Below are positions 1-9,649 of a stretch of 64,000 nucleotides of DNA, one piece after another. The translations under genes were made by a program, and so were the position numbers. The number at the start of each line of letters is the position of its first letter. Position 1 is the stretch's first letter. The stretch covers positions 62,001 to 126,000 of the forward strand of contig NZ_SRHX01000002.1 in assembly GCF_004565475.1 (NCBI RefSeq), in the 5' to 3' direction. The notes beneath the pieces are model-generated. The model was not told where the DNA came from. It worked only from the letters and a program-made list of their open reading frames with translations, and searched no databases. This DNA is from Lonepinella koalarum (GTDB lineage: Bacteria > Pseudomonadota > Gammaproteobacteria > Enterobacterales > Pasteurellaceae).

Positions 1-1
1 A

Positions 2-1714
2 TTAGTTCCATATCCGGATGATGAAAAAATATCGCCGCATGAAGATTTAAATCTTCCTCCTAATGATGATAATAAACCGGAAATTAAACCGGAAACTAAA
101 CCGGAAACTAAGCCGGAAATTAACCCGGAAATTAACCCGGAAATTAACCCGGAAATTAACCCGGAAACTAAGCCGGAAACCAAACCGGAAATTAACCCGG
201 AAATTAAACCGGAAACTAAGCCGGAAATTAACCCGGAAATTAACCCGGAAATTAACCCGGAAATTAACCCGGAAATTAACCCGGAAATTAACCCGGAAAT
301 TAACCCGGAAACTAAGCCGGAAACTAAGCCGGAAACCAAACCGGAAATTAAACCGGAAATTAAACCGGAAACCAAACCGGAAACCAAACCGGAAACCAAA
401 CCGGAAACCAAACCGGAAACTAAGCCGGAAATTAAACCGGAAACTAAGCCAGAAATTAAACCTGAAATTAAACCTGAAATTAAACCGGAAACTAAGCCGG
501 AAACTAAGCCGGAAACTAAGCCGGAAACTAAGCCGGAAACTAAGCCGGAAACTAAGCCGGAAACTAAGCCGGAAACTAAGCCGGAAACTAAGCCGGAAAC
601 TAAGCCGGAAATGAAACCGGAAACTAAGCCAGAAATTAAACCTGAAATTAAACCTGAAATGAAACCGGAAACTAAGCCGGAAACTAAGCCGGAAACTAAG
701 CCTGAAACTAAGCCGGAAATGAAACCGGAAACTAAGCCAGAAACTAAACCGGAAATTAACCCGGAAACTAAGCCGGAAACTAAACCACAAACCAAACCAA
801 ACAGTGGTTCAACCGCAAAACCGCAGTTGGAGTTGAATGATACTGCAAATAACTTAACGTCTTTGCGCGCGGCACAAGTCGCAATATTAGATGCAGAATT
901 AGCCGGTATTCATCAACGTTTAGGTGATGTGAGAAAGGGTACATCAACGAGTGTTTGGACACGTAGCGTTAATCAAAGCCAAAAATTTGATAAACAATCG
1001 GTATCATCACAAAGTAAAACATCTGGTGGCACACTAGATACTTACAATTTACAAGTCGGTGCGGATACGGATGTAACGGATAATGTACGTATTGGGGGAT
1101 TTATCAGTACAACCGCTGCCAAAATGGACTTCGACGGTTCATATAGTAATGCTAAATTGTATTCAAAAGCAGTTGCACTTTATGCGAGCTATTTGAATGA
1201 AAATGGCTTCTATGTGGACGGTATTGCCAAATACTCTCGTTTACGTTCTGAATTTAATGCGGGGGGACAGGGTAAAAAAGATGTAACCTATCATTACAAT
1301 GCTTACATTGTTTCTACTGAAGTCGGTCGCGAATTTAGTTTTGCTGAACAATGGTCAGTGACACCGCAAGTACAATTAGGTTGGTCAACTATTTCTGGTA
1401 ACAAATATGAAGATCGCTTAAATGTATTGCACAGCAAAGTAGGTGTACGTGTGGCGAAAGGTATTCAAACCGGTCGTTTGAGTTTGAAACCATTTGCTGA
1501 AGTAAACGGTGTGTATGATAAATTTAACCATAGCAAAGTGACATTAGGTCAACAAGGTTTTGATATTGCCCGTCTTGGTGGCAGAGTGGAAACGGCAGTC
1601 GGTTTAAGTTTATCTGGTGGTAGCCATAGTTTTAGCGTTCAAGCGAACAATGCCTACGGTCAACATATAAAACAACCTTGGTCTGCTCAAGCTACTTACC
1701 GTTATCAATGGTAA
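2..1714 (+). CDS. Autotransporter outer membrane protein, 5' partial, with KPE(T/I) repeats
   Basis: The frame is open from base 2, so the start lies outside the window and 570 residues are visible. Residues 25-264 are 60 tetrapeptide units of the type K/N-P-E-T/I (a 12-bp DNA unit). The rest, from about residue 295, looks like an autotransporter beta-barrel: alternating amphipathic strands ending in an aromatic TYRYQW C-terminus, typical of BamA-inserted proteins. The repeat block probably forms an extended, Pro- and charge-rich stalk between a missing passenger and the barrel. Because the unit is a multiple of three, copy-number change alters stalk length without shifting the frame. The passenger activity cannot be seen. 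Adhesin is only a guess. Confidence 0.85.
   Translation, partial: LVPYPDDEKISPHEDLNLPPNDDNKPEIKPETKPETKPEINPEINPEINPEINPETKPETKPEINPEIKPETKPEINPEINPEINPEINPEINPEINPEINPETKPETKPETKPEIKPEIKPETKPETKPETKPETKPETKPEIKPETKPEIKPEIKPEIKPETKPETKPETKPETKPETKPETKPETKPETKPETKPETKPEMKPETKPEIKPEIKPEMKPETKPETKPETKPETKPEMKPETKPETKPEINPETKPETKPQTKPNSGSTAKPQLELNDTANNLTSLRAAQVAILDAELAGIHQRLGDVRKGTSTSVWTRSVNQSQKFDKQSVSSQSKTSGGTLDTYNLQVGADTDVTDNVRIGGFISTTAAKMDFDGSYSNAKLYSKAVALYASYLNENGFYVDGIAKYSRLRSEFNAGGQGKKDVTYHYNAYIVSTEVGREFSFAEQWSVTPQVQLGWSTISGNKYEDRLNVLHSKVGVRVAKGIQTGRLSLKPFAEVNGVYDKFNHSKVTLGQQGFDIARLGGRVETAVGLSLSGGSHSFSVQANNAYGQHIKQPWSAQATYRYQW
74..793 (+). repeat. 60 tandem copies of a 12-bp coding repeat
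   Basis: The unit is AA(A/G/C)CCGGAA(A)(T/C)T and related variants, encoding K/N-P-E-T/I. There are exactly 60 units from 74 to 793, the last changed to KPQT. Variants occur in blocks (runs of NPEI, then runs of KPET), which suggests recent local duplication. The unit carries no stop codon in two other frames, so long spurious open frames lie over the block on both strands. Confidence 0.9.
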
Positions 1715-1728
1715 GCTAAATAAAAGAT

Positions 1729-1774
1729 CTGCCTTGCTTCGCTATAGATGGTGAAGTTTAGGCAGGTTTTTTTT
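1729..1774 (+). terminator. Rho-independent terminator after the autotransporter gene
   Basis: CTGCCT at 1729-1734 pairs with AGGCAG at 1760-1765, with CTTC/GAAG pairing inside the stem. Eight T residues follow at 1767-1774. It lies 15 bp after the stop codon. Confidence 0.75.
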
Positions 1775-1820
1775 ATGTTATAACGCTAGTTAATCTTTTT
1801 GAAAGAGCTGATAATTTTTT

Positions 1821-2696
1821 ATGTTTATTTTGTTATCATCATTATCCTTTCATAATTTATTTCCGATCGAAAAACGTAAGTTAAAATTATTAAGAGAGTA
1901 CTGCCGATATAGGGTGCGATTATTTTTATATAAGCAATCTATTCAACAGTTGTCAGACTATTTAATCGCACATTCTATATGGCAACCTGTTTTTCAGAAA
2001 AATATTTACCGTGCGAATGCATTATTAAATAAATACTGTGATAAACGTTTTAATATTAATGCTCGTTTGAACGCGATAATGGCCAATTTTTATTTGGTAG
2101 AACGTTATTTTCCACAGGATAAACTCACGCTATTAATTGAGCAAGAACATATTTTATTAGCTAAATTAACCGATGAATTAGATTTATATTTAAATATTAA
2201 TAGGATAGATCCTTTTGAAGGATTTTTCTCATTAAATATTGTGAATCAACAAAAAAGCCGTATTTATGATGCATCATTTACTTTTTTATTCCCCAATAAA
2301 TTATTAATTGCATCAATTCAAGGACCAAATCATGATCAAGCTCAAAATATCGTACGTGATGCAACTAAATTGTTACATGGCACTCGTCCTATGTTTATGT
2401 TAGTCAACGTATTTAAAATATTGGCTCACCTATTAGGTTGTGAATTATATGGTATTCCACATAAATACCAAGCTAAATATCGTTGGAATGATAATAAATA
2501 TTTATTGTTTAATTATGATGTATTTTGGCAACAAAATGGAGCGACATTCGTTAATAAATACTGGCGGCTGTCGAATGAAATTAAGCGAAAATCATTGGAA
2601 AATATTGCGAGTAAGAAACGATCTATGCACCGTAAACGTTATGAAATGTTTGATCAGGTGGAAAGTCAGATAAAAGCATTTCTAGAAAATGAGTAG
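1821..2696 (+). CDS. DUF535 (VirK/YbjX family) protein
   Basis: 291 residues. The C-terminal half carries the family signature: a GPN-x5-A-x3-VRDATK segment followed by LHGTRPMFMLVNVFK and then a Lys/Arg-rich end. DUF535 proteins include Shigella VirK and E. coli YbjX and are linked to cell-envelope function or antimicrobial peptide resistance, but no biochemical activity is established. No signal peptide or membrane segment is obvious. It is a single gene between an autotransporter and a convergent nhaA, ending in its own terminator. Family call good, function unknown. Confidence 0.75.
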   Translation: MFILLSSLSFHNLFPIEKRKLKLLREYCRYRVRLFLYKQSIQQLSDYLIAHSIWQPVFQKNIYRANALLNKYCDKRFNINARLNAIMANFYLVERYFPQDKLTLLIEQEHILLAKLTDELDLYLNINRIDPFEGFFSLNIVNQQKSRIYDASFTFLFPNKLLIASIQGPNHDQAQNIVRDATKLLHGTRPMFMLVNVFKILAHLLGCELYGIPHKYQAKYRWNDNKYLLFNYDVFWQQNGATFVNKYWRLSNEIKRKSLENIASKKRSMHRKRYEMFDQVESQIKAFLENE

Positions 2697-2703
2697 CAAT
2701 TTT

Positions 2704-2735
2704 CACCGCACTTTTGCCAAGTGCGGTGTTTTTTT
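2704..2735 (+). terminator. Terminator built from two inverted uptake signal sequences
   Basis: CACCGCACTT (2704-2713) and AAGTGCGGTG (2719-2728) form a perfect 10-bp stem with a 5-base loop, followed by seven T residues. Each arm contains the 9-bp Haemophilus-type uptake signal core. It ends the DUF535 transcript and abuts the 3' end of convergent nhaA. Confidence 0.85.
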
Positions 2736-3900
2736 ATGAACTTTTGGTGGATAAATAAAGTAATCCATAACCTAAAATAGCTGAACTACAAGAACCTAAT
2801 AATACCCCTAATCTTGATAATGTATTGATAGTACTAGCTACTCCTCCTTCAAAGGCAAGGCTGGCAAGGAACATTGACATGGTAAAACCGATCCCACAAA
2901 GTACCGCAATGGCAAAGACTTGTTTTAAATTCACACCTTCTGGCAATTTCGCTACACCAAGTTTAATGGATAAATAACTAAAACTAAACACGCCAAGTGG
3001 TTTACCGATGAATAAACCAAGGCTAATTCCCACTGGTAAGGCAGATAAAATCATATTACTATTCACATTACCAAGAGAAACCCCGGCATTAGCAAAAGCA
3101 AATAATGGTAATATGAAAAAATAACACCAAGGCACTAGAAAATGTTCAACAGTATGCAATGGGGTGTTGCCGTTTTTATCTTTTAATGGAATACAAAAAC
3201 CAAGAATCACCCCAGCAAGCGTGGCATGCACACCTGATTTTAACACCGATGCCCATAACACTAAACCGACTAATAAATAAGCACAAATATACCCGACTTT
3301 TAGACGATTTAAAATAATTAAACCAATAATTGCAATAGCAGAAACGGTTAAGGCTAGGGTACTTAAATCTGATGAAAAAAACAATGCAATTACCACAATA
3401 GCCCCCAAATCATCAATAATGGCTAACGCGAGTAAAAAGACCTTTAAAGGAAAAGGTACCCGCTTACCTAACAAGGCTACAATGCCTAATGCAAAGGCAA
3501 TATCGGTTGCCATCGGGATAGCCCAACCATTTGATAACTCAGCATGTTGTTGAGTAATAAACCAGTAAATTATAGCAGGAATAATCATTCCACCGATGGC
3601 AGCAAATGCGGGAAAGATTGCTTGTTGATAGCTAGATAAGGAACCTTCTAATATTTCACGTTTGACTTCCATGCCAACCAACACGAAAAATACCGCCATA
3701 AAGCCATCATTGATCCAATGAATAAAGTTTTTATTAATGCTAAATGTACCGAATTGTATTGCTACCGGAATATCTAGAAAGTCGAAATAAGCAGATTGTA
3801 AACTACTATTTGCGCATAACATTGCGATGAAAGCAAAGATCAATAATAAAATCCCACTAGCAGATTCCATTTTAAAAAATCGCTGGACAAAATTGAGCAT
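2734..3900 (-). CDS. nhaA: Na+/H+ antiporter NhaA
   Basis: 388 residues, the same length as E. coli NhaA. Inner membrane exchanger that expels Na+ (or Li+) against inward protons. The sequence shows about 12 hydrophobic segments, the paired aspartates in [18 protein letters not shown] (equivalent to D163/D164, the ion-binding site) and the upstream ATDIAFALG aspartate (D133 equivalent). GGAG lies about 10 bases upstream of the ATG. Single gene, divergent from the DUF262 cassette. Confidence 0.96.
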   Translation of the reverse strand: MLNFVQRFFKMESASGILLLIFAFIAMLCANSSLQSAYFDFLDIPVAIQFGTFSINKNFIHWINDGFMAVFFVLVGMEVKREILEGSLSSYQQAIFPAFAAIGGMIIPAIIYWFITQQHAELSNGWAIPMATDIAFALGIVALLGKRVPFPLKVFLLALAIIDDLGAIVVIALFFSSDLSTLALTVSAIAIIGLIILNRLKVGYICAYLLVGLVLWASVLKSGVHATLAGVILGFCIPLKDKNGNTPLHTVEHFLVPWCYFFILPLFAFANAGVSLGNVNSNMILSALPVGISLGLFIGKPLGVFSFSYLSIKLGVAKLPEGVNLKQVFAIAVLCGIGFTMSMFLASLAFEGGVASTINTLSRLGVLLGSCSSAILGYGLLYLSTKSS

Positions 3901-4285
3901 AAAAATGTTTCTCCTACAAAATATAAAAGGGAAATATTATCATAATTAAAGTATAAATGGGGAGATTTTCGTTGAGCTGTGGGGATTATGTAAGGGATTA
4001 ATGTGATTTGGAAATGGTTATGGATGTTGCTTAATGCTTAGATAGTGTAAGAATAGAAAGTTTTTTTGGAGAGAATGAAATTAAAATAGCAATTGATCAT
4101 ATTCCGCTATTACAATATACAGCAAATTAGGTTAAGATTAAGAGGACCATAACAAAATATTATTATTAGTCATGGAAATTGGAACCTGATCTTTTGTAAC
4201 ACACTCATAAAAGATAACCCCTTTTTTTATAGAATACAATTGTTAAATAATAGTTAGTATTATGTTATTTATTCTGGAGTTAAAT
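3901..4285. other. Intergenic region between nhaA and the DUF262 gene
   Basis: About 385 bp, very AT-rich. It must hold the promoters of nhaA (leftward) and of the DUF262/HEPN pair (rightward). A TATAGAAT at about 4229-4236 is a possible -10 element for the rightward genes. A short open stretch at 4035-4130 has no start codon and no recognised product. No uptake signal sequence is present. Confidence 0.5.
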
Positions 4286-5368
4286 ATGTATAAACAACAA
4301 GAAATATTAGATGAATATGACGAAGTGATTGAGAACGTAGTTCCTCCACAAGATATTTTTGCATTCAATGAATCACGTTCATGTGCGGATCTCAAAAGAA
4401 TGTATGATAAAAAACAGATTGATATATCTCCAGATTTCCAACGTGAGCAGGTTTGGAAATTACGAGATCAGACTCGATTTTTAGATTCTTTATTGAAGAA
4501 TCTTCCTATTCCGAGTATGTGTATTAGTTTGGATATTAGTAGTCAGAAAAGAGTTGTAATTGATGGATTACAAAGAATATCAACAATAGTAAAGTTTCTT
4601 GATGCTGTAGAAAATGATGATGAGTTTCAGCTATCTTCTTTAGATGATATAGATGATAGACTTTCGGGAATGAAAATTAAGCAAATAAAAGAATGCTTTC
4701 CTGAAGTGATTAGCTTCATAGAAAATGTCTCTATTCCAGTTACAGTATTGAGATGTGATCTAAGTAAAAAAGATCATATGGATTATATTTTTACTATATT
4801 TCATAGACTTAACACTGGGGGGGTAAAGTTAAATAACCAAGAAATTAGAAACTGTATTTTTAATGGTAAGTTGAATAATCTCCTAGTTAATTGTGCAATA
4901 GATAAATATAATGAAATTAAGGCATTATTAGGAAGTGAGAATTCTCGATTTGCATTTGAAGAATTTATTTTGCGATTTTTCGCTTTTCAGGATGAATTTA
5001 GTATTTATCGAGGTAATTTGACCAAATTTTTAAATGATTATATGGCATGTTATAAAATGATAGATGATGAAGAGTTTGAGAAAAAGAAAACCCTTTTTTC
5101 GGAAGTCATAGATTTAGTATTTGCAAATAATATTGATCATAAAAAACTTTCAAAGGTTATTCTCGAAGCTATTCTTTATGGAGTAGCAAAGAATTTAGAG
5201 TATTTAAAAAATGGCGCTAATGTTGATTTGAGTACTAGATATGAAACGCTCATCAGTTTGGAAGAATTTAAAACTGAGAATTTACAAGGAGGGTTGATGC
5301 AGAAACAAAAAGTTGAAGCAAGATTAAATCAGGCTAATAATGTGTTTGGAGATAGCTCTCAAAAATGA
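4286..5368 (+). CDS. DUF262 (ParB/Srx-like) domain protein, likely defence-related
   Basis: 360 residues from ATG 4286; CTGGAG at 4274-4279 is well spaced for it, unlike an in-frame ATG at 4262. The DUF262 fold is shown by PDFQREQVW (about residue 49), VIDGLQRIST (D93-G-L-Q96-R97, the variant of the DGQQR nucleotide-binding/hydrolysis motif) and HRLNTGGVKLNNQEIR. No C-terminal DUF1524 HNH domain is present, unlike GmrD/SspE-type proteins. It overlaps the HEPN gene by an ATGA junction, so the two are translationally coupled. Nine of its 16 Arg codons are AGA and five are CGA, unlike neighbouring genes that favour CGT, which suggests transfer. Role inferred: NTP-sensing partner of a HEPN nuclease. 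Confidence 0.75.
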   Translation: MYKQQEILDEYDEVIENVVPPQDIFAFNESRSCADLKRMYDKKQIDISPDFQREQVWKLRDQTRFLDSLLKNLPIPSMCISLDISSQKRVVIDGLQRISTIVKFLDAVENDDEFQLSSLDDIDDRLSGMKIKQIKECFPEVISFIENVSIPVTVLRCDLSKKDHMDYIFTIFHRLNTGGVKLNNQEIRNCIFNGKLNNLLVNCAIDKYNEIKALLGSENSRFAFEEFILRFFAFQDEFSIYRGNLTKFLNDYMACYKMIDDEEFEKKKTLFSEVIDLVFANNIDHKKLSKVILEAILYGVAKNLEYLKNGANVDLSTRYETLISLEEFKTENLQGGLMQKQKVEARLNQANNVFGDSSQK

Positions 5369-5892
5369 TGGATACTCAAAAAATCCAAGCAACTCTTGAT
5401 AGTATAGGGGAATGGTACGATCGGGATATTACTGAACCGAATTTTGATCTCCAATTAAGTCTATATTGCAAGATGGCAGCACTTGAACTTTGCGGGTGGT
5501 TAGAAGAGGTTTATGATAATGTAATAATATCTTTTTTACATAGAAAAGGATTATCAGAAAAAGAAATAGAAAATTTTGAGAAATCATATGTTAGAAAAGT
5601 TCATGGCTTAAGTTACTCTGAACATTTTCGCCGTTTGATGATTGATACTTTGGGTTATACGGTTGTTTTGGATATTGAGTCAAAAACGCCAAAACTTGAA
5701 GCGTTAATATCCAATCTAGATACATTACACAAATATCGTAATTGCATGGCCCATAGACAATACTTTGATTATCGGGAAAAAATTCCAATAAAAGCGCAAC
5801 AACAAATCATTTCTCCAAGTGGAATTAAGTCTATATTTGAGGCAATAAATCCAATTTTGAAAGAAATTGTAGATAAAATTGATATATTATAA
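5365..5892 (+). CDS. HEPN-domain protein, MAE_28990/MAE_18760-like putative RNase
   Basis: 175 residues, mostly helical by appearance. Near the C-terminus KYRNCMAHRQ gives R125-N-x3-H130, the R-x4-H motif of HEPN ribonucleases. Family members act as RNA-cutting effectors in toxin-antitoxin, abortive infection and CRISPR systems. The start overlaps the DUF262 stop (ATGA at 5365-5368), so they form one operon, with a terminator at 6064-6105. Like its partner it is AT-rich and lacks uptake signals. The family name rests on the motif, length and context and is moderately sure. RNA cleavage and the biological trigger are inferred. Confidence 0.65.
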   Translation: MMDTQKIQATLDSIGEWYDRDITEPNFDLQLSLYCKMAALELCGWLEEVYDNVIISFLHRKGLSEKEIENFEKSYVRKVHGLSYSEHFRRLMIDTLGYTVVLDIESKTPKLEALISNLDTLHKYRNCMAHRQYFDYREKIPIKAQQQIISPSGIKSIFEAINPILKEIVDKIDIL

Positions 5893-6063
5893 AGTATAGT
5901 AATAATAGAAGTTAAACTACTAAGAGTTTTTTAGCCCATGAAAAATGTATAACAACATACTTGATATAACCATAACATAAGGAATGTATCTGCATAAGAA
6001 ATGCGAAAGGTTGGAGATGGAGTATGAGTAAAAGATTAGTCGAGTCTATAACAAAATTTGTGT

Positions 6064-6105
6064 AAATACCTGTTTCTGAGATAATATTCAAAAACAGGTA
6101 TTTTT
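6064..6105 (+). terminator. Terminator of the DUF262/HEPN operon
   Basis: AAATACCTGTTT (6064-6075) pairs perfectly with AAACAGGTATTT (6092-6103), a 12-bp stem whose 3' arm runs into a short T run. It lies between the HEPN gene and convergent argH and may partly serve both. The rest of the 236-bp gap shows no gene. Confidence 0.65.
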
Positions 6106-6128
6106 ATAGGATACCACTGCTAGTCAGG

Positions 6129-7505
6129 TTATACACCGATTCGTTCTTTCGCTTCTTCAATCGCTTCTGCCACTCTCAACGGAGACACACCACCCTTGGC
6201 ACTACGTTTATCCAAGCAAGATTGCAATGACAAAATAGGATAAACATCCTCGCTAATGACATCGCTAAATTGATGGAATTCTTGTACAGTTAGATCTTCT
6301 AAGCCTTTTTGTAGCTTGATGGCATAAACCACAGTTTCACCCACAATATGATGAGAATCGCGGAATGGTACACCTTTAGCGACTAAGTAATCCGCTAACT
6401 CAGTGGCATTGGAGTAGCCTTTGAGAGCGGCTTCTCTGGTACGATTCACATTAACTTTAATATCTTCTAACACAAATGATGCCATGGTTAAACAATCGTG
6501 CCATGTGTCTAAAGCATCGAAAATGCCCTCTTTGTCTTCCTGCATATCTTTATTATAGGCTAATGGCAAGCCTTTGATGGTTGTCAACATTCCCATTAAA
6601 GAACCGATCACACGCCCTGTTTTACCACGAATTAACTCGCATGCATCGGGGTTTTTCTTTTGTGGCATGAGTGACGATCCTGATGTGACTCGATCGGATA
6701 ATTCCACAAAATCTGCTTCGCCACTGTTGAAAATAATCATATCTTCAGCGAAACGGGAGAGGTGTGCCATACTTAATGATGCAGTGGAAAGCAATTCAAT
6801 AATATGATCACGGTCGGAAACACTGTCTAAGCTGTTGCGAGTTGCCATAGCAAAACCAAGATCTTGTGCTAATTGCTCACGATCGATAGGGTAGGCTGTC
6901 CCCGCTAATGCCCCACTGCCGAGCGGACAAGTATTCATGCGGCGATAAGCATCCGCTAAACGGCTGTAATCTCGTTCTAACATTTCTACATACGCCATAC
7001 ACCAGTGAGCAAAGCTGATTGGTTGAGCGCGTTGTAAATGGGTATAACCAGGCATCACGGCGTGTTGATTATTTTCTGCGGTTGCCACTAATTTGGCTTG
7101 TAGTTCACGTACACTGTATTGCAATTCTGTGACTTGCTGTTTGCACCACATTTTTATGTCAAGGGCAACCTGATCGTTACGGCTACGTCCTGTGTGTAGT
7201 TTTTTACCTAGATTGCCGACTTTATCAATGAGCTTACTTTCTACCCAACTATGAATATCTTCCGCATCATCTTGCAAAATCGCCAGCGGATTTGACCGCA
7301 CTTCAATTAACAACTGATTTAACGCTTGTTCCAGTTGAGCCTGCTCATCTGTGGTGAGAACGCCGACACTCACTAATGCCTTTGACCAACCCACTGAACC
7401 CTCAATATCTTGTTCTGCTAAACGATAGTCAAAACGCAGTGAATCATTAAAATCTTTAAAACGTTTATCTGCCGCTTGGGTAAAGCGACCGCCCCATAAT
7501 GCCAT
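6129..7505 (-). CDS. argH: Argininosuccinate lyase
   Basis: 458 residues. Cytosolic enzyme that splits argininosuccinate to arginine and fumarate, the last step of arginine synthesis. The fumarase/aspartase signature [11 protein letters not shown] and the [12 protein letters not shown] substrate loop are intact, and the catalytic His lies in [10 protein letters not shown]. Last gene of argC-argB-argH, 22 bp after argB; AGGA precedes the ATG. Expression is expected to follow ArgR through the tandem boxes upstream of argC. No sign of damage. Confidence 0.97.
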   Translation of the reverse strand: MALWGGRFTQAADKRFKDFNDSLRFDYRLAEQDIEGSVGWSKALVSVGVLTTDEQAQLEQALNQLLIEVRSNPLAILQDDAEDIHSWVESKLIDKVGNLGKKLHTGRSRNDQVALDIKMWCKQQVTELQYSVRELQAKLVATAENNQHAVMPGYTHLQRAQPISFAHWCMAYVEMLERDYSRLADAYRRMNTCPLGSGALAGTAYPIDREQLAQDLGFAMATRNSLDSVSDRDHIIELLSTASLSMAHLSRFAEDMIIFNSGEADFVELSDRVTSGSSLMPQKKNPDACELIRGKTGRVIGSLMGMLTTIKGLPLAYNKDMQEDKEGIFDALDTWHDCLTMASFVLEDIKVNVNRTREAALKGYSNATELADYLVAKGVPFRDSHHIVGETVVYAIKLQKGLEDLTVQEFHQFSDVISEDVYPILSLQSCLDKRSAKGGVSPLRVAEAIEEAKERIGV

Positions 7506-7527
7506 GTTGTTGTCCTTTTATTTTTAT

Positions 7528-8304
7528 TTAGGGAGTAATTCTTGTGCCGATAATTTCACCCGCAAAAAGTGCGGTGAGTTTTTCAGGATATTTCCAATTC
7601 GCAATATCTACGCCACGTTGTAATAATTGTGCTGCGTCTAACGCTGCTTTTACTTTGACAATCATACCGTCAGTAATCACTTTATCAGCAATTAATTGTT
7701 CAATTTGTGCTGCAGTTAATTGTGAAATGCGTTGCTTATTGCCGTCTAATACGCCGTCCACATCCGACAACATGACTAAATCTGCGTTAATTAATGCTGC
7801 AATAGCGGTGGCAGCTTGATCGGCGTTGACATTCATTAAACACCCTTGATCATCAACAGCAATAGAGCTAATAATCGGTAAAAAATTGCTGGTTAATAAT
7901 TGCTCTAACAGAGTAGCGTTTTTTGCTTGTACATTGGCGACATGACCTAATTCAGGATCAGATTGCACTGCACTGGTTAAATTGCCGTCAGCAAGACTTA
8001 ATCCGACAGGATTTAACTGAAATTTTATGGCTTGTGCCAGCAGTTTTTTATTGGCAATGCCAGCCAACGCTCCTACAATAATGTCAATTTGATCGCTTGG
8101 GGTCACTCGCAAGCCATTTTTCTTTTGTACGGGTAAGCCTAATTTTTTCATTAAATCATCCACTACGCAACCACCACCATGCACGATAACTAAAGGGCGA
8201 GTAGAGTGTTGTAGATAATGAGCTAAAGCAAGAAATAAATTTTCCATTGCGGCTGGGGTATCTAATAACACACCGCCTAATTTAATCACTAAAGGTCTAA
8301 TCAT
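7528..8304 (-). CDS. argB: N-acetylglutamate kinase
   Basis: 258 residues. Phosphorylates N-acetyl-L-glutamate with ATP, the second step of arginine synthesis. The amino-acid kinase fold is marked by [10 protein letters not shown] at the N-terminus, the [12 protein letters not shown] glycine loop and the late [14 protein letters not shown] segment. It begins 12 bp after the argC stop and ends 22 bp before argH, so it is mid-operon. Length matches the short E. coli-type enzyme. Confidence 0.97.
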   Translation of the reverse strand: MIRPLVIKLGGVLLDTPAAMENLFLALAHYLQHSTRPLVIVHGGGCVVDDLMKKLGLPVQKKNGLRVTPSDQIDIIVGALAGIANKKLLAQAIKFQLNPVGLSLADGNLTSAVQSDPELGHVANVQAKNATLLEQLLTSNFLPIISSIAVDDQGCLMNVNADQAATAIAALINADLVMLSDVDGVLDGNKQRISQLTAAQIEQLIADKVITDGMIVKVKAALDAAQLLQRGVDIANWKYPEKLTALFAGEIIGTRITP

Positions 8305-8316
8305 TGCGATAAATCC

Positions 8317-9327
8317 TTAAAATAAACCGAGCGTTTCATTATAACCAAAGCGAATATTGGCACATTGTACCGCTTGTGATGCTGCCCCCTTGAGCAGGTT
8401 ATCTTCTGCTCCTACAATCACTATATGTCCGTTATGGGTGGCAAAACCAATATCACAATAAGGAGTAAATTCTACCGCCTTAATACTTGGTAAGCCCTGT
8501 GCGTAAATTCGCACTAATGGACAATTCGCATAATATTGCTGATAGGCAGATGTAATTTGCTCATCCGTCACATTTTCTTGCAATTTAGCCGTAATTGTCG
8601 CCAAAATACCCCGCTTAAAGTTACCTAAGTGGGGGGTAAAAATCACTTCGGTACCTAAATGGGTGGCGATTTCAGGTTGGTGACGGTGCGTAAAGACACC
8701 ATAAGCGTTTAGACTTACTTCACAAAAACTGCTGGTAATACTGGGTTTGCGTCCGGCTCCACTTACCCCACTAACTGCATTAATAACAGGTAATTGATTG
8801 AGATCTAATAAATTATTTTCAATTAATGGTTTGAGACTTAACTGTGAAACGGTTGGGTAACAGCCGGCAACAGCGACTAAATCTGTTTGCTGAATCTGTT
8901 TACTATTCCATTCTGCCAAACCATATACGGCAAAATCTAATAATTCTGGATATTTATGTTCAAATCCATAATATTTGGTATAAAAGTCAGCATTATTGAC
9001 ACGAAAAGCCCCAGACAGATCGAAAACATGGCAATCTTGCTGTAGGAAAACAGGGGCAAGATCGTGACTGACTTGGTGATCTGTGGCTAGAAATACTACA
9101 TCCGCATCAATTGCTAATAGGGATAAATCATCAGGCAACGGTTGCAACGGTAAATCGCAGAACGTTCGTAGTTGTGGATAAAGATCCGAAATTAATTTAT
9201 TCGCATCTAAACTTTGTTGTGAAACATAAAGCCCAGCCAGCTCAAAATGCGGATGACGTGTTAAAATCTGAGCTAATTCTGCACCAGTGTAGCCACTGGC
9301 ACCGATAATAATGACTTTTTGTGTCAT
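8317..9327 (-). CDS. argC: N-acetyl-gamma-glutamyl-phosphate reductase
   Basis: 336 residues. NADPH-dependent reduction of acetylglutamyl phosphate to the semialdehyde. The N-terminal [14 protein letters not shown] is the Rossmann loop, and AVAGCYPT carries the catalytic Cys. First gene of the argCBH operon. A strong AGGGGG ribosome-binding site precedes the ATG, and the tandem ARG boxes lie 29-63 bp upstream. Confidence 0.97.
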   Translation of the reverse strand: MTQKVIIIGASGYTGAELAQILTRHPHFELAGLYVSQQSLDANKLISDLYPQLRTFCDLPLQPLPDDLSLLAIDADVVFLATDHQVSHDLAPVFLQQDCHVFDLSGAFRVNNADFYTKYYGFEHKYPELLDFAVYGLAEWNSKQIQQTDLVAVAGCYPTVSQLSLKPLIENNLLDLNQLPVINAVSGVSGAGRKPSITSSFCEVSLNAYGVFTHRHQPEIATHLGTEVIFTPHLGNFKRGILATITAKLQENVTDEQITSAYQQYYANCPLVRIYAQGLPSIKAVEFTPYCDIGFATHNGHIVIVGAEDNLLKGAASQAVQCANIRFGYNETLGLF

Positions 9328-9355
9328 AACTTCCCCCCTTTAGAATACAGTATGA

Positions 9356-9390
9356 TGATTATTTATGCTATTATTCTGCATAAATATACA
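9356..9390 (-). promoter_or_regulatory. Tandem ARG boxes (ArgR operator) for argCBH
   Basis: TGCATAAATATACA (9377-9390) matches the TGAAT-W4-ATTCA consensus at 8 of 10 fixed positions. TGATTATTTATGCT (9356-9369) matches at 7 of 10 and is offset by exactly 21 bp, the spacing used by hexameric ArgR on paired boxes. Position just upstream of argC supports arginine-dependent repression. Confidence 0.65.
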
Positions 9391-9611
9391 AAAAGCAACT
9401 GTTATTCGGCAAATATAATGAAAAACTTAGCGAAATTATACCGCACTTTTGAGGCAATTAAAGGGCACATTCTCCATCAGGATAAGTATGGTGTAATTAT
9501 TGTGTAATGTACTTGTAAAATATTTGTAACGAAGTGTTTTTATTTTGCGATCTTTCTCACATTTAAGTAATTTTCCATATTAATACCTTACTCTTTTAAT
9601 CAAGTATTAAT

Positions 9612-9630
9612 TATAATAAGAATGATTATT
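9612..9630 (+). promoter_or_regulatory. Candidate Fur box upstream of the receptor cassette
   Basis: The 19-mer TATAATAAGAATGATTATT matches the symmetric Fur consensus (GATAAT repeats) at 14 of 19 positions. It lies 20 bp before the receptor ATG, over the likely promoter. This suggests iron-repressed expression of the downstream five genes. Binding is not shown. Confidence 0.6.
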
Positions 9631-9649
9631 AATACTAATAGAGATTATT

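Larger units (their letters stand above)
9328..9649. other. Divergent control region between argC and the receptor gene
   Basis: 322 bp with no convincing gene. It contains the ARG boxes (9356-9390), one uptake signal (about 9440) and a Fur-box-like element (9612-9630). It therefore probably separates an arginine-repressed leftward promoter from a Fur-controlled rightward promoter. Confidence 0.7.

Noticed and set aside
47-790. Long minus-strand and plus-strand frames (RLSF-type and RKL-type repeats) over the autotransporter repeats
   Set aside because: They are products of a 12-bp repeat without stop codons in these frames; they have no ribosome-binding site and stop at the ends of the repeat block.
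74-793. CRISPR-like array
   Set aside because: The repeats are contiguous coding units with no unique spacers.
4035-4130. Open stretch (RIESFFGENEIKIAIDHIPLL) in the nhaA-DUF262 gap
   Set aside because: No start codon and no recognised homologue; may be a gene remnant but cannot be supported.
4262-4285. Upstream ATG for the DUF262 gene
   Set aside because: No ribosome-binding site precedes it, while CTGGAG fits the ATG at 4286.
6024-6065. 13-codon ORF with a GGAG upstream before the terminator at 6064
   Set aside because: Too short to support, no family, and the stop lies in the terminator stem; could be chance.
9319-9507. 62-codon ORF over the argC promoter region
   Set aside because: It runs through the ARG boxes and lacks a ribosome-binding site and family resemblance.
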